From assembly GCA_003586115.2 (NCBI GenBank), contig QVOM02000115.1, positions 6,393,524 through 6,457,523 on the forward strand: 64,000 nt of DNA. Reading direction: 5' to 3'. The DNA is from Salvator merianae. Lineage: Eukaryota > Chordata > Lepidosauria > Squamata > Teiidae. Both the position numbers and the translations under genes were made by a program. Below, one piece after another: positions 48,851 to 61,671 of the stretch (position 1 is the stretch's first letter; every line of letters starts with the position of its first letter). Under the pieces are notes generated by a model. It was not told the origin of the DNA, ran no database searches, and worked only from the letters and a program-made list of their open reading frames with translations.

Positions 48851-50417
48851 GCCTGAGGCAACAAGTAGGGATACATGGTATAAGGCACTTCTTCAAGCAA
48901 CCTGGTCCCAAGATGTTGAAAACAGCTCCAAGGTATGGTTACCCTTTGCAAAGTTTTCATCTTCCTCCGGTATCCCCACACCATTCCTCACTCATGGCTG
49001 GTGCTTTCATCTGGGAAAGGGCTTTCCTGAACTTCTGAGTCCTCACAATCAGCTATAGTCAGGTACTTCCCTGGAAACATCAGAGACTGATATGCACTGT
49101 GTTGCTGCTGGTAATAGATGTTGCCTGCTCTTTAACAATGCCTTTACAAAGCCTGAACCTGATTCTTGTATGGTTCAGCAAACCAGCTACAGACACTATG
49201 ACTTAGAACAAACAGAACAGCAACTATTCTAGGTGCTCTGTTTCAGTTTGTTTATGGCGATACAACTTACAACACAGATGTCTGCACAAAAAAAGTAGCA
49301 AAAGGAACTGGTAAGTCCATCTCTTCTCTGACTGTCCTTGAGTGATCAAGGAGCAGAGAATGAGTTTCAGGAGATTCTTAGCCAATATGGTAACATAAGA
49401 ACTGCAAAAATCTTGTACTTCAAGATCCACAATGATGGAAAACCAAAGATGCAGGGCTACAGCCATGTATCAAAGAACTCTCTGACAATGGAATTATGTC
49501 TTGCAACAGTTCTGGCAATGATGCAATTTGCTCTCTTCTGTCCTTTCCCATCCAACGTTCCCTACACCCTTCAAGACTAGGTTGCTTGAGCACCTCTCAG
49601 CTCCATTCCAAAGCAGCAAGGGCCTACAGACTGGGAGCCACAGTCCTGCCAGACACATCTCCATGTGAAGCTACATTGGGCAGCGTCTGCACCTGGAGGC
49701 CAGTGTCAGTCTCCGTTGCTTAAGTTGCCACTGCTCATTCCCACGGGGCAGCAGCAGGGTGACTGAACCTCTTCAGTGTGCAAGGAAATGACCTCAGTGT
49801 TATCCTTCACTCATTGCACTCGAGGCACTTTCACAATCCCCTAGGGCAGTGCCATCTCCCTTCATATGCCTCAGCAAGAGGGGATATGGGGACTGGCTGC
49901 CCCAATAGCCCATCGAAGGCAGCTGAACCATGAAATGAAGCTACTGCCATGCTTATGGCAAGGACAAAACTCCAGACTGCCTCACTTTGATCTCACTGAA
50001 TTAATTTTCATTTCTCGATGGGCTGAAATGTGATCCAGGGAGAGCAAAGTGAACCTCGCAGCTACAGATGTGCCCTGCCCCATCACCTTCATTGAAGTAC
50101 CCATAAACTGCCCTTGCCCATAGGAAGCTTTCTCTGCCGAGTGCTATTGTGGGGTATAGTAACAAAAGCTTGGAGATCTTCTCTGGAAGCCTGTTAGTCA
50201 AGTTTCTTCTATGTGATGCAAATATCTCCTGCAACTTCAGGAGGATCCTAGTTATTTTACCATTTACCATATAAGTTGCCTGGCAAAACTGAATGGATGG
50301 AATGAACTCACAATTCGTAGCCACAGCTAGCTGTAGTGAAAATGAAGACATCAGATCTTGTTCTACCTGCCCTTACCACATCTTGCAAATCAGACTGAGG
50401 CCCTCTAGGACATGTAA

Positions 50418-50500
50418 TTATTTATTATTTGTATTTATATCCCACCTTCCACCCCAGGGTTTCTGGTTGGGGCTATAACAGTTCAAACACACAAACAAAA
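50418..50500 (-). mobile_element. L2-type LINE 3' end, short
   Basis: On the minus strand GGGGTGGAAGGTGGGATATA, then AATACAAATAATAAATAATT, is an L2-type 3' terminus. The preceding DNA is not recognisable. Confidence 0.7.
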
Positions 50501-53500
50501 TTCAGAACTTTCCCTACTAACTTTGTGAACATGCCCTAACAGTGTAATATTAAACTCTGTGAAAATACCCTCTCCTGGCATGTTGCCATCACAGTGATGA
50601 TGGAGTTGCTATAAAGTTGGCTACAAAACTGCCATCATTAAGTTTGAAACCCATCATTGCATAGAAAATTCCCTTGTTGCTGACATTCTCCCTCAGATGA
50701 AGGAAAACTTAGGATGTCCTGTCAGGAATATGCCATGGCCTAAACAGGTATGAACAGCTAGGAAACTTGGCAGATGGATGCCCAATGGAAATAATCTGTC
50801 ATTAAATAAGGTAACTTAAAGGGACCTTCCATAACATTGGAATGTTGCAGGCACAACTTATTTACAGGCATGCAGATAAGAGACAGATATCAAAGCTCCT
50901 CAGTGGCCTCTCCAATCCATGCAGACTGAAGTGCTGGATGCAGTCTTTCCATGTGGGCCAGTATCCTGGCCCACCGAGGAGTCTAGATGTCTTCAGTCCA
51001 CATGATAGTGTGGAACAGGAGAAGCCCCGCTCCCAAACACTCTGTCTGCACTGAACAAAGCAATAGACGAGGATTGCCCACCAAAATGTCAGCCTATCCT
51101 GGTCTTCTGGTGGACCTCAATGATGAGGTCTAGTAGTGGACTAGCAATTATACAAGGTGCCCTTTTGGGGACAGCAACAGGAAGCGATGCCAGAAGTTGT
51201 GCTGGAAGATGGTGCACCCCCAAAAAGGGCCTGGCTGGGTACTTCAAAGGTATGTGGACAGCCCTATCTCTTCCCAATGGCAATTCAACCTTATGGAGTT
51301 GCCTATCCCAGCCCAGTGCACACCATTCAAATTCAGGGTAGAGGGGGGAGTGCAAAAATTGCTTGTGTGTTAGTGAAAGAGGAATAGAAGAGGTGAAGAG
51401 TGTCCCTATGTCTGCTTTACCTAGTTTCATTCCTGCTATTCCAGAATGTAGACTTCACTGGTGAGGATGTATATTAAATCATGGATAATGATGTCAGAGT
51501 ACTGCATATTAGATTTAGCTGTGTGGGGGGTACCTTAGGAGACTGCAGTCAGGAAGGGAGGATACTGTCTGTATGGATACAGCTGTCCCAATGACTGCTG
51601 AAAGGAGCTTATTTTTTTATTTTGCCAGAGCTCTTTGTGAAGCTGCAGGCACAAACGCAACTGATTCAGGAGAACATGGTGCTTCTGAACTGCTGAATTT
51701 GGTGTTGGTTAACTACTGTCCATTTAGGTGTTGTGTGAGAGGGTACAGGTGTAATCATGACTTGGTTTATGACATCCACTCAGGGAAGAAAGTACTTAAC
51801 TCCTCAACAGACAGGAAGAATGGGTACAGAATTCAGCAAAGAACTAGCATCCAGGAAAACAAATGCTAGCCAATCACACAAGAGCAGGACAGATTGCAAT
51901 ATAGCTCATTATCAATTAAAGAGAGCCTTTGCACTGAAGATATTGCCTAGCTGTATGACAAAATATCTGCAAATGGAGGACTTAACTCATAAAATGCCAG
52001 CAACCAGCCCTGATATTCACCACCATATCTCCCAAACTGTGTTTCTATCCACAACTGAGAAATCATATGGGATAAAAGTTAAAAAGGACTGGAACTTGAA
52101 TAGCTTATTCTATTCTACACATCTTGAAAAATAAACATTCATCTACTGAATTTCCCAAAAAATGTGAATTATCTGTTGGTTCCAGATGTCTTGAAATTCA
52201 TCTAGATAGAGCAACAGAGAAGAAAAGAATCAGGATCTAAGAAGACTGCTCCTCAAGTTGGAAGTAGCCAAGGTCTCACACAGAAATCTTCATAGTCTTT
52301 AAAGAATCTACACACCTAGTACATTTGTCCCCCTCCTCTTTTTTAACTGAAACTCATTCCAAGAATTGAAATGGCCCAAATCACATCACTATTAGGAGTC
52401 TCAAAGTCATTGTTCCTGAAGTATCACTAGGAGGAATTAAAGGGGAAAAAATGAAGTCAATTGGTCTGAATATTTCTAGGGAGCACAGCCTGGTGGCTGG
52501 TTAATTGGCATCCAATTAAACATAAATGAAATGGACCTCCAGACTATTTCATTTTCTTTAGCTTAAGTATTCAGAGCCATTTGGAACAACACTGTCAAAT
52601 TTCTTACCTCTCTGCTTTCTTTCCTCTTTTATTTTTTTTCCATCTAAAAAAGGGACACACCCTTGCATTATCCTTTCTCCAGATGGTGTTTGTTTCTTGC
52701 GCATAGCAAAAATATGCCAAGTTCTGTCTCTTTCTAACTTCTGCAACACTTTATGTATGAACAGCAAAACATGTTAACATTTTCATTCCAAAATATTAAC
52801 AGTACATTTTCTGTTTCTAGCACCACTGCCTGTTTCTTCTTCACCCATTGTCCTACCACCATCAGTGTGTTTATCCTGAGATTTGTGAAGGGAATTGCAC
52901 AATCTGTTCAACTTTACCAGTGAATGTTGACAATCTTCTCTTTTCCCTGATATATTCTGCACACAGCAGAGTTGAACTGTAGTAAGCAATGACATAAAAT
53001 TTCATACCCAGGAAAAAAAAAAGAAGAGGAGAAGATTGTGTAAGCTATTAGGAAGAAGAATGACTGACACAGGGGAAGGTTAAGAATTTATAACTAGAGA
53101 CTTCTAAGCCTATCCTTTCCAGGTTAATTCAGGAGTATCCTTATGTCACTTGTCAGGGCCAGCTTTGGCATTGGTAATTCCTGGTACAGCAACATGTTTT
53201 GGCACATATCCCTATGCATTTTTTTTTTTTTTTAGTGTTGGGTTGTATGGTTCCTCAGCCCCATATTTAAGAGATATAGTATAAATGCATACTGCCAAAA
53301 CAGTTTACCCAGACCAGATTCTAGGAAGTGCATTGCTGCAAAATGAAATCAGGTTCCAGGTGAGGATTTAAAAGCCTAAAGGTTTTTAAACTTCAGTCTT
53401 GGGAACAGATACTGCATATTATGCAGTTTCAGATCATTCTCTTTCTATGGTGTTCTTTTTAAGTAAAAAAGGTAACTAGCCTTGATATCTCATCCTGAAT

Positions 53501-53860
53501 AGAGTGAGAATTCTCAAAAGAATTTGTAAGGACCAGGAAATTCCTTCAAAGGTAGCATTGTCTTCCTGAGTACCAAATTGGAAAACCCTACTATAATCTG
53601 TCTAATTTGTCTGTAGCAACTGTACCACATGTTCTGTTCCAGCCTTGGATTTTGGGTGTCATTCAGCCCACCTGTCCCTTCAAGAGCTGGAGAAAAGAAG
53701 AAATTTCACCAGATGTAGCTCATTGTGGAGGCAACACTTGCTGAAATTCCCTCTTCAACGCAACTATTGAAAAAGCAGGAATCCTGCCCATTTTTCCACT
53801 TGCTATAAACCCTAAATTTAACTTGAAATTCAGAGCGATAATGTTAATGTGAACGGTTTT
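50500..53860. other. Flanking DNA without a recognised gene
   Basis: Several 60-125-codon open frames (for example 51757-52134 plus, 51089-51430 minus) show no domain, no splice context and no family resemblance. Poly-T near 53220. Possibly old, unrecognised repeats. Confidence 0.5.
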
Positions 53861-53868
53861 CTCCTTTT

Positions 53869-53984
53869 CATTTGTAGCAGTGATTGGGCTGTTGTGCTGT
53901 AGTTCTTCTGAAAACCTAAGCTTTTGGATATAGCTACGATATCCACCTTTAGAGGATTTGACTTCTGGAAGAGTCAAGAACAAC
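53869..53984 (-). mobile_element. Single Penelope-type terminal repeat unit
   Basis: Same unit as the inverted pair at 16.9-17.1 kb, reading on the minus strand. It keeps the stem GGATAT/ATATCC with loop CGTAGCT, the following AAAA (GAAA in the other copies) and GCTTAGGTT. The core is decayed here (CTAAAGG). No Penelope coding sequence adjoins it. Confidence 0.6.
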
Positions 53985-54659
53985 TTTCTCCTTCCTAGCC
54001 AATTCTTTTTATTATGTGTTATGCACATGAACACACATGTTATGATGGCTGTTTTTAACTGATTTTATGTAAACTGCTTAGAGATTTTTATTTTGCTTTA
54101 ATGTGGGAAGCAGCATGTAGAAATCAAGCATAAAGTGTTCTCTCACTATAAAAGAAAAAAAAAACAACCCCAGCACATGACCTACTCAGTTCATGCTGAC
54201 TCCAAATTCAGACTGAAGATCTAAAACATTTGAGCAAAGAAGCCCCACCGAACTCATTGGCACCTGCTTCTATGTAACTGTGAAAAGGGTTGGGCTGAAC
54301 TGAGTTAGACTGCAATTCCACTTTTCTCAGAGCAGCTACCATTGAACACAATGGAGCTTAGTTCTATGTAGACCTGTTCAGCTTTGCATGTGGGTGGTTC
54401 GTTCAAGAACGGACTGCTACTATGGCAAAAGGATGGACTAGTTTCTCCCTCTCACTTCAAGGGAGGCTGGTCACTGTGATCCTTTTAATCATTCTGCTGT
54501 TGGGTTTCACACATTGGGGAGGAAGTTGATGGGAGGTAAGACTTTCACTTCCTCTAGCATCTGAGGAGACCCAGGCTCACTCCCCCCATCTTCCAGCTCT
54601 CCAGGCAGTTAGGTGTAAAGAGGTGATTCATAAGGGATCTCATATTTCTCCCTTCTCTG

Positions 54660-55335
54660 CAGTTTTTACTTTACTTTACTTTACTTTAATTTAATTTCAA
54701 TTTCTACTCCGCCCTATACCGAGAGGTCCCAGGGCAACTTACAAAAACATACCAAAAATAATTACAATAAAAACACCATAAAAATATTAGAATACATCAT
54801 GAAACATACAGAAAGCTTACAAAGCTTATAAAAACTATTACAATAAAAATACCATAAAAACATTATAAAAACATCATAAAAAATATTTCATGGCCCCCTC
54901 CACAAAACCACCCTCACCCAACAACACAACAGTCCAGCAGCAATGAGGGGAGCTTCCCAGAAGGTCAAGGACCATATGCCCAGGCAAAGAGAAAGGACTT
55001 TACCAGGCGCCGAAACCCAAACAGGGATGGTGCCTGGTGAATCTCAGTAGGGAGGCTGTTCCACAACCTGGGGGCAGCCACAGAAAAAATCCTCCCCCTC
55101 CCCCCCACCCCCATCACTAATGCAGGGGAAGGGACCACCAGGAGGGACTCGCCCTGTGACCTCAGCGTGCGGGCAGGTACATATGGGTGGAGGCGCTCCT
55201 TCCCATGCTCTGCAACAATCCAGGCCAAAACTGGGATCTTAGCCTCTGGGTAGAGAAAAAATATCCCCCACTCAGTGCCTGGAATCAGTTCAGTGGGGGC
55301 TACCTGCCCTCCTGCAGTACAGTGCATGCCCAATG
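54660..55335 (-). mobile_element. L2-type LINE, ORF2 end and 3' UTR
   Basis: The minus strand is open for 122 codons (55333-54965) and contains GRIFSVAAPRLWNSLPTEIH, then APSLFGFRRLVKSFLF, the conserved carboxy end of L2-type ORF2. The 3' UTR ends TTGCCCTGGGACCTCTCGGT and ATAGGGCGGAGTAG, followed by a TAAAG-type pentamer tail (54664-54690). The longest uninterrupted LINE coding tail in the window, so relatively young. Confidence 0.85.
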
Positions 55336-55339
55336 GTTT

Positions 55340-58060
55340 GAGCTGCGTGAGGAGGAGGAGGAGGACTGAGCAACTCTTCCACTTAGAGGGGGTCTAGGGG
55401 ACAGGGCAGTCTTTAGGACTGGGGCAGAATGGGACTGCTGGGCTAAGGTATGAAAAGGGGATGGAGAGACACTCAACCTTATCTCAGATTTCTGGAGACA
55501 ATGGAAGAAGCAGGCTCTTCCATGGCAGAGTTCCTTGAAAGCATGGAAGGACAGGGATGCCATCAACTTTGCATGCATATGAGGGGAGCACAGGGGGGGA
55601 AAGGGAGCAGCTGAGCCTCTGAGGCTGCATGTGAGACTGTACAGGCAGTCCATAGCTTGCTTCCCATGCTTGCTCCTCACTAGGCCTAGCAGAGACAGCA
55701 CAAGAGATGTGAGACTAGGGATGAGCAAGGAGACCATGCCTCCTTGTGGTTTGCACCAGATGCAGCCACACCATATGCCCCACCCTAAAGCTAGCACAGT
55801 CAGCTGCTCAGCAAGGTGCCTTAGTTATGTCCTGACAAGCCAATGGACTGTGAGACCCCTGAAGGCTCTAGTGCTCACCTCACACTGATATGCAAATAAG
55901 GCTACAGTGAGTTTTAATCACATAGTACTGAAGCTCTTGTTTTAAATCAATTAGTCACATTTGGCTTTTTTTTAGGCTTTTTCCGAAGGCTAGGATAATT
56001 AGTTTGGCTTATTTGAACAACACATTGCTGTCTCCTTACAGGTCTTGCTATCAAAATCATTCTTTGCTGCTTTCTCAACTATGTAGGGAAATCTGAGGAT
56101 TCCAAATAAAGCCTCTATTGCTGCTTTCCTCTAGTTTTGGTGGTCTGAAAATACTGAACTATTAATGTTTCTCCAATGCTGCCTGTACATTTCCTTTTCA
56201 ACTGCAACTCAATGTATATTTATTTCATGTCTAATGAAGAAAGTGGGGCTTCTTATTTTAATATGGGAATTGGGGGTGATTCTTCTTTTGAAAGAAAGTG
56301 TTAGGTTTTTTGCAAGGTATTTTGCCCCAGCTTGCTCCCAGCTTCCAGGTAGAGGGAGGCAGAGGGAAACTTTTAAAGGGACCTATTTAAATGCCCTTTA
56401 TCACAGCTGACTTGCTGTGATCCACCTTTAAATCACAAAAGCAGCTACAGGGCAATCTTATGTTTGTCTACTCAGAAGCAAGTTCCACTGAATTAAATGT
56501 AATGAAATATCTGACCAAGCAAGCAGACAATGGAGTACAACTTTAGATTTGTTCAAAACATTCGTCATTTTAGCAATTCAGGCCTTTCACATGCTATTAC
56601 CTGGAAAGCTTTCTTTAAGAGAAGAGCTATCTTGTTAAATGGAACTTGAACTGAAGTATGTGTAGACCTGTAGTAAAAACCTGCACTCAGTGTCTTTATT
56701 TCTGAATCAATATGCTCAGAACCCTACTGTGAAAAGCTGATGCTGTTTTATTAATATGCTACTATTACCACAGTTTTCAGCCATATTTTATACAAAGCCA
56801 GGTATGCCAAAAACCAGTGAAAGCTTAACCAATGCTACATAGAGTCAAGAAAGTTTGAAACTCTATTAGAGCAATGGCTATGCTTTAAGATAGACACCGC
56901 TTACCCTGGTTTTTTTTAAGTGAGGTCAAATGAGAATCCTTATCCTTTTCACATAGCTACAGAAGAAAAAATCCTTGTTATAGGCAAGTAAAAGTAAAGG
57001 TCAAGATGCCCTTGAGTTGAACTTGATCACTGCTAATTACATGGACACATTTATAAAAGGCAATGACCCACATCTGTGGGCACAGATTGAAATACTAGGA
57101 ATGACTTTGTGCTAGTTGGTTGATGTAGTTTGAAGTCCACACAGCAATGGGAAATCAATTGGATGAACTGCCTTGGTTTGACAGTAATAATAGAGCACTG
57201 CTCTTAAGAGTAATCTATTCAGCTCAAGTGCTCAGCTCTGTACATCTTACTCTTGACCAGAGTATCTCTCTGATCAGAATGTCTACATTTATACTTAATC
57301 ATTAATAACAAAATAACCAGTTTACTGTACACCTTCCAATCCTCTACTTTCCCTCCCCAAAGTAACAGTTCCTTATGCAGTTGTCCAATCATTAACCTTC
57401 CCTCCAAAACATAACTATTTACAAAACTAGTGTCAGCTGGTGATTATAATATTTACAAGATCTACATAACAATAAGAGTCCTTTTCTAAATAAGAAGTCT
57501 TTGGCAGGCAGACCATGCCTAATATCAACCTACCTTCTGGCCCCGGGGTAAAATCAAGAAGAGATGTGCTGCTTGTGGAATAGGGAAGACTTGGTAACAA
57601 GTTTAGGTCAGAATCAATCTTTTTAAAACTGCAGGTGATGCTTAGAAGCATTTCTACAGCATTTTTCTTTCTCTGTTTCCTACGCAAAAGAAGCACTACT
57701 TGACTAGATTCCCAAGGATAAGCAATGTCTTCAATTTTGCTTAGGGTACATCTTCTTCTTTACAGGTTGGGGAGATAATCAGCTAAAACCAGATTGGTGA
57801 GGACCTAATGGGAAGTTTATCTTTGTGTACTCAGAAGTTGCATTAAGTGATCAGTCAGCAGCACCTAAGCATCTATCCTAAGGTTGAATGGACTCCCAGA
57901 GCTCTTTGGAAAGTTCATCATCATAGATTATCATCCTGCTGTGAGATGCTATGAACAGTAATCCTCTTTCTGCTTCCACTTCACTTGGCAAATCAGTTGG
58001 GTTTTTCTCTGTTTTAATAAGCACCTAATTCATTCCAGGTAGTTCATTTAGTAAATAGGT
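55340..58060. other. Flanking DNA without a recognised gene
   Basis: The 165-codon minus-strand frame at 55300-55797 is a low-stop consequence of its G+C-richer composition. It is low complexity at its end (Ser run) and matches no family known to me. Apart from the L1-like piece at 55.95 kb nothing was recognised. Confidence 0.5.
55945..56015 (+). mobile_element. Short L1-related fragment
   Basis: About 60 bp similar to 31622-31680 inside the old L1. No other L1 sequence adjoins it. Confidence 0.4.
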
Positions 58061-58066
58061 TAATTG

Positions 58067-58335
58067 TGCTGCTATATTGTTGCCACTTCTATTTCCAAAG
58101 CTTGGCATGCCCGCAAAGTCACCCTTTTGACAAGGAGTACTACTAATAAACTAGCATGTGCCAAGCCAGGGACTTCTCCTACATCTTGGGCCACCAAAAC
58201 ACTATTTTCCTTGAAGTTTTCTTGGCAAAAATATGGAAGTGGTTTGCAATTGTCATCTTCTGGGAAGAAGCCAGGGATTGAACCTGGGACATTTGACATG
58301 CAAAACTGAAGCTCTACCACTATATATACAGTAGC
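58067..58335 (-). mobile_element. tRNA-derived SINE with a different 3' half
   Basis: On the minus strand AGTGGTAGAGCTTCAGTTTT and B box GGTTCAATCCC are followed by a GCAAACCACTTCCATA and GCCAAGAAAACTTCAAGG body like that of the other copies. The 3' half after that point does not match the copy at 38.7 kb, so this is either another subfamily or two joined fragments. Confidence 0.6.
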
Positions 58336-58903
58336 TAAGCAAGAGGACTTTCAAATGAGCATACTAAAAGAATCCATGGGTGACAGACACTGGAATGCTA
58401 TTTTGTCTCTTCATTAGTTCTAGAAACCAAAAAAACAAAAACCCACATCATGTCCATATAAAAAAAAGTATATACTTCATTCAATTTGCTAATTTTATTT
58501 TATTTTATTTTTTATAAAAAATTAACATAGAAGTTTTGATCCTGTCATGCTAATTCAGTACACATTCAGATTCATCATTCTTTTAACTTTGAAAACTGAC
58601 CAATTATTTTCACAATATTGTGAAATCATTTCATGGTGTTTTAAGATATGTTCATCTGACAAAGTGTGAAATCTCCTTTTTTTAAAAAAAATAAAATAAA
58701 CTAGACTGCTCCTCCATGATTCTGGAATAGCTCCAGGCTAACCACTGCATTACATCCAAATCTGTGCAATATGCTTTTTAATAAAATCTTGGGCACCAAG
58801 CAAACCCATTCCTAAATTCAGAAAGTCATTTGCAAAACTTTGCCAAGTGCCTTTCACAGTGCAAATATTGCCACTTGTACTGGTAATGCTTGTTAACAAC
58901 TTA

Positions 58904-59082
58904 GGTCCTTTTTGCACTTGGCCTTATTGTGGATTATATCCCAGAATAGGGACCTGCTATGCAATGCTAGTGCAAACTATGAAAGGTCTTGCCCAGGGTC
59001 TACTAGAGTATGCACTAGCATGCAGACGGCAGGTCCCTATTCTGAGATATAATCTGAAATAAGTCCAAGTGCAGAAAGGGCC
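58904..59082. mobile_element. Foldback (MITE-like) element with about 72-bp arms
   Basis: The left arm 58904-58976 and right arm about 59011-59082 are inverted repeats. Shared blocks include AGGTCCCTATTCTG/CAGAATAGGGACCT, TATAATC and CCAAGTGCA. About 35 bp of non-repeated spacer separates them. The ends read GGTCCTTTTTGCACTTGG and CCAAGTGCAGAAAGGGCC. No convincing target duplication. Open frames on both strands here are by-products of the palindrome. Confidence 0.75.
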
Positions 59083-59149
59083 ATAGTTCAGACCTTGCCT
59101 GGAACACGGGCAAGTCTCCTTAGTAAATAACATGTGGATGCTCTGATCC

Positions 59150-59845
59150 ATGCTTTGTGACCTTCAGGCTGGATTGCTGCAACACACACTATGTGAGGTC
59201 ACCCTTAAAGATGGTTGAGGGATTACAACTAACACAAAATACAGTAGCTAGTGTAGTGACTAATGCCTCATATTGCAGCCATATTACCCCTATACTTAAA
59301 GATCTGCACTGACTTCCTATTAGTGTCCAATCCCAGTTCAAGGTCTTACATTTATGCATAAAGCTTTAAACAACCCTATACTTATTTAAGGAACATCCCA
59401 TCCCATGTAGACAAGCCTGCTGTCTCAGATCAAAAGAAGAATCCCACCTGATCATACTGTTCTTTGACGAATGGCTGGGAATGGCTGCTAGGAACAGGGC
59501 TTTCTCTATACTAGCTCCCCTTTTATGAAATTCTTTTTCGGGAGAATAACACCAAGTGTCTTCTTTTGATACTTTGAGGCACTGGGTAAAATTATACTTT
59601 CTTTCTCAAACTTTTAGTGATTAGGCTACCTAATCTTTTATTTACTATAATAAAATATAGAATCTAATTTTATTTTTTAGCTAGATTTTAATAACCTCTT
59701 GCTTTCTTTTACTTTAGTGTTTTTATTGTTCCATTTTATCTTTATAGTTTTACTGTTTTTATTGTGTTTGTTGTTTTACCTTGTACACTGCCCTGGAACT
59801 ATGGCGAAGAGCAGTATAGAAATTCTATCAACAACCAAACAGGAG
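59150..59845 (+). mobile_element. L2-type LINE, ORF2 end and 3' UTR
   Basis: In order on the plus strand: a DYCN-like start (GGATTGCTGCAACACACACT), a LH*LPISVQSQFKVL block near 59308-59350, RAFSILAPLL near 59490-59520, then a long T-rich 3' UTR. It ends CACTGCCCTGGAACTATGGC and AGCAGTATAGAAATTCTATC. Several stops. Confidence 0.82.
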
Positions 59846-59849
59846 TGTA

Positions 59850-61660
59850 AATAATAGTGCTTAAGGAACTGAAATCACCTAATGATTCCAGGAGCTGATC
59901 CCTAGTGTGTGCATATTTCTTTACCCCAGCTATTACTTCTGAGTTTGGCAGCTTTTGAGGTATCTTCTTATTAAAAGTAATAACAGAATAGGGCTATATA
60001 CCTTGAGTAATGCAGCATATTTCATGCCACTTGCAACTCATTTTAGCTATTTTCTTTCTATGGCTACTCATAATAAAGGTACCCCATTTTGACTGACAGA
60101 TCTGAGACAGGTTACACCTAATGTGGTTCAGTAAAGGTCACAGGCATGTTGATTTAGAAGGTCTCTTCCCAGCAGGAATTACTTATCACAATTAAGAAAA
60201 TTGTTGGCATTGGCAAAGCAGAGTAGCTTGCAACGGATTATGCTGGTTGCTACCCCTGAAATAAGTTACCTAAAGAAATAAGAAAAGTAAGAAAAACTGA
60301 TACACGATGTGTCATGCATTAAACTACAAATTTTTGAATGAAATGAATAGCTTTGTGTACAAGACCCGCAGGTTGTACATTAGGAGGATTTTCTCACCAT
60401 CCATCACAGTGGGGAGTGTACTTCACAGGCTGATGACATTATTTTAATTATGCTGATGTTTCACATTGTGCTCCCTGTATTACCTGAGCAGAGTATTAAT
60501 ACCCTGCAGAGGTAGTTATGCACAAGAAAACTACAGAATATAGAAAGAGGATCAATTGCAAACAGATATATTTAGCAAGATTCTAAAGAAAAGGGTGTTG
60601 ATTAGTAGTGATTAACTATACAAGTAGGAAAAGTGCCGTGATTAGAGTTCAGAGAATTGATATACAAGAAGCTGTGTTTTACATTTTGGGGAGCTGGAAT
60701 CTGCTTGATATGCAAGTTTATCTGTGCTATTTATTTCCATTTTGAGTGCTTGCTTCTGTAAATGAAAAATTTGAAGGCAATGATTTTTATGCCATACTTG
60801 TTTATATGCAATGCGATCTCTAAGTGAAAAAAATAGATTTTTCTCTCTTTTAGCCATTAATGTTCTTAGAGTCATTAAAGTTTCTAAAAATATTCTCCAA
60901 GGGTTGATGGCTTTTGCTTATTCATTACTCAGTCCTTAGCTGAAAGAATGCTAATGCTAATGTTATAGTTTCTGAAGTATAAAACAACTAAGTAAGTATT
61001 GCCTGGTTTACCAGAACATGGCTGCTCTTGTAGTTTGATAGATCCTACCCTAAGCTTATGCAAAATCATACAGGGAACTAAGCACAGGCCATGTTTATGT
61101 AATAACATCAAATTATACTTTGCTGTATGAAATCTAGGTCAGGATTCAGATGCATCAATCCCTCATTCTTAATGGGAGTTTGGCTCTTCCTTGTGAATGT
61201 CAGACCTCACAGGTTCCAAGGGAAATGGAAACTTGGTATTTTGGGACACTATTTAACCAAAAATCCATAAGAAAGTACAAGTCTCAAAGCATTATTTGTT
61301 GATTTTATTGGAACTTACAAATATAGTAGTCCTTTAAACAAAGGCTACATTCTTCTGAAATGGCATGAATTCCGAAGTTTTTCAACAATTCCGAAGTTTT
61401 TCAACAATCTCCTCACTCAGAAAAAAGGAAAAAGGGAAACCACCTTTATCTGGGACCGGATTCACAAATGTACACATTTGGGTGCCATTCTGTCCCATGA
61501 ATATTGAGCAGGGATCACAAACCCTCACTGGTGAATATATGAAAATTGTTATTTTTGTAATAGAGAATAACAAGGAACTATTGTTTCTGAAATGCTTGAG
61601 TTCAGATGTTTCAAGGAGCGGTTGTGTCTTTAATGGATGGATAAGGGGTGGATTTCAGTA
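59850..61660. other. Flanking DNA, nothing recognised
   Basis: Unique-looking AT-rich DNA apart from the 19-bp duplication at 61370-61407. Confidence 0.5.
61370..61407. repeat. 19-bp tandem duplication
   Basis: Two identical copies of TTCCGAAGTTTTTCAACAA at 61370-61388 and 61389-61407. Confidence 0.95.
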
Positions 61661-61671
61661 GGTGTACTTCC

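Noticed and set aside
51089..52134. A cluster of 98-125-codon frames at 51.1-52.1 kb that might be exons.
   Set aside because: No shared strand or phase, no consensus splice sites at their limits, and no family resemblance.
55300..55797. A 165-codon minus-strand open frame, among the longest in the window.
   Set aside because: G+C-rich composition lowers stop frequency. It has a low-complexity Ser run, no domain, and overlaps the start of an L2-type LINE tail.
58847..59151. Overlapping open frames on both strands with similar peptides.
   Set aside because: The peptides resemble each other because the DNA is a palindromic foldback element.
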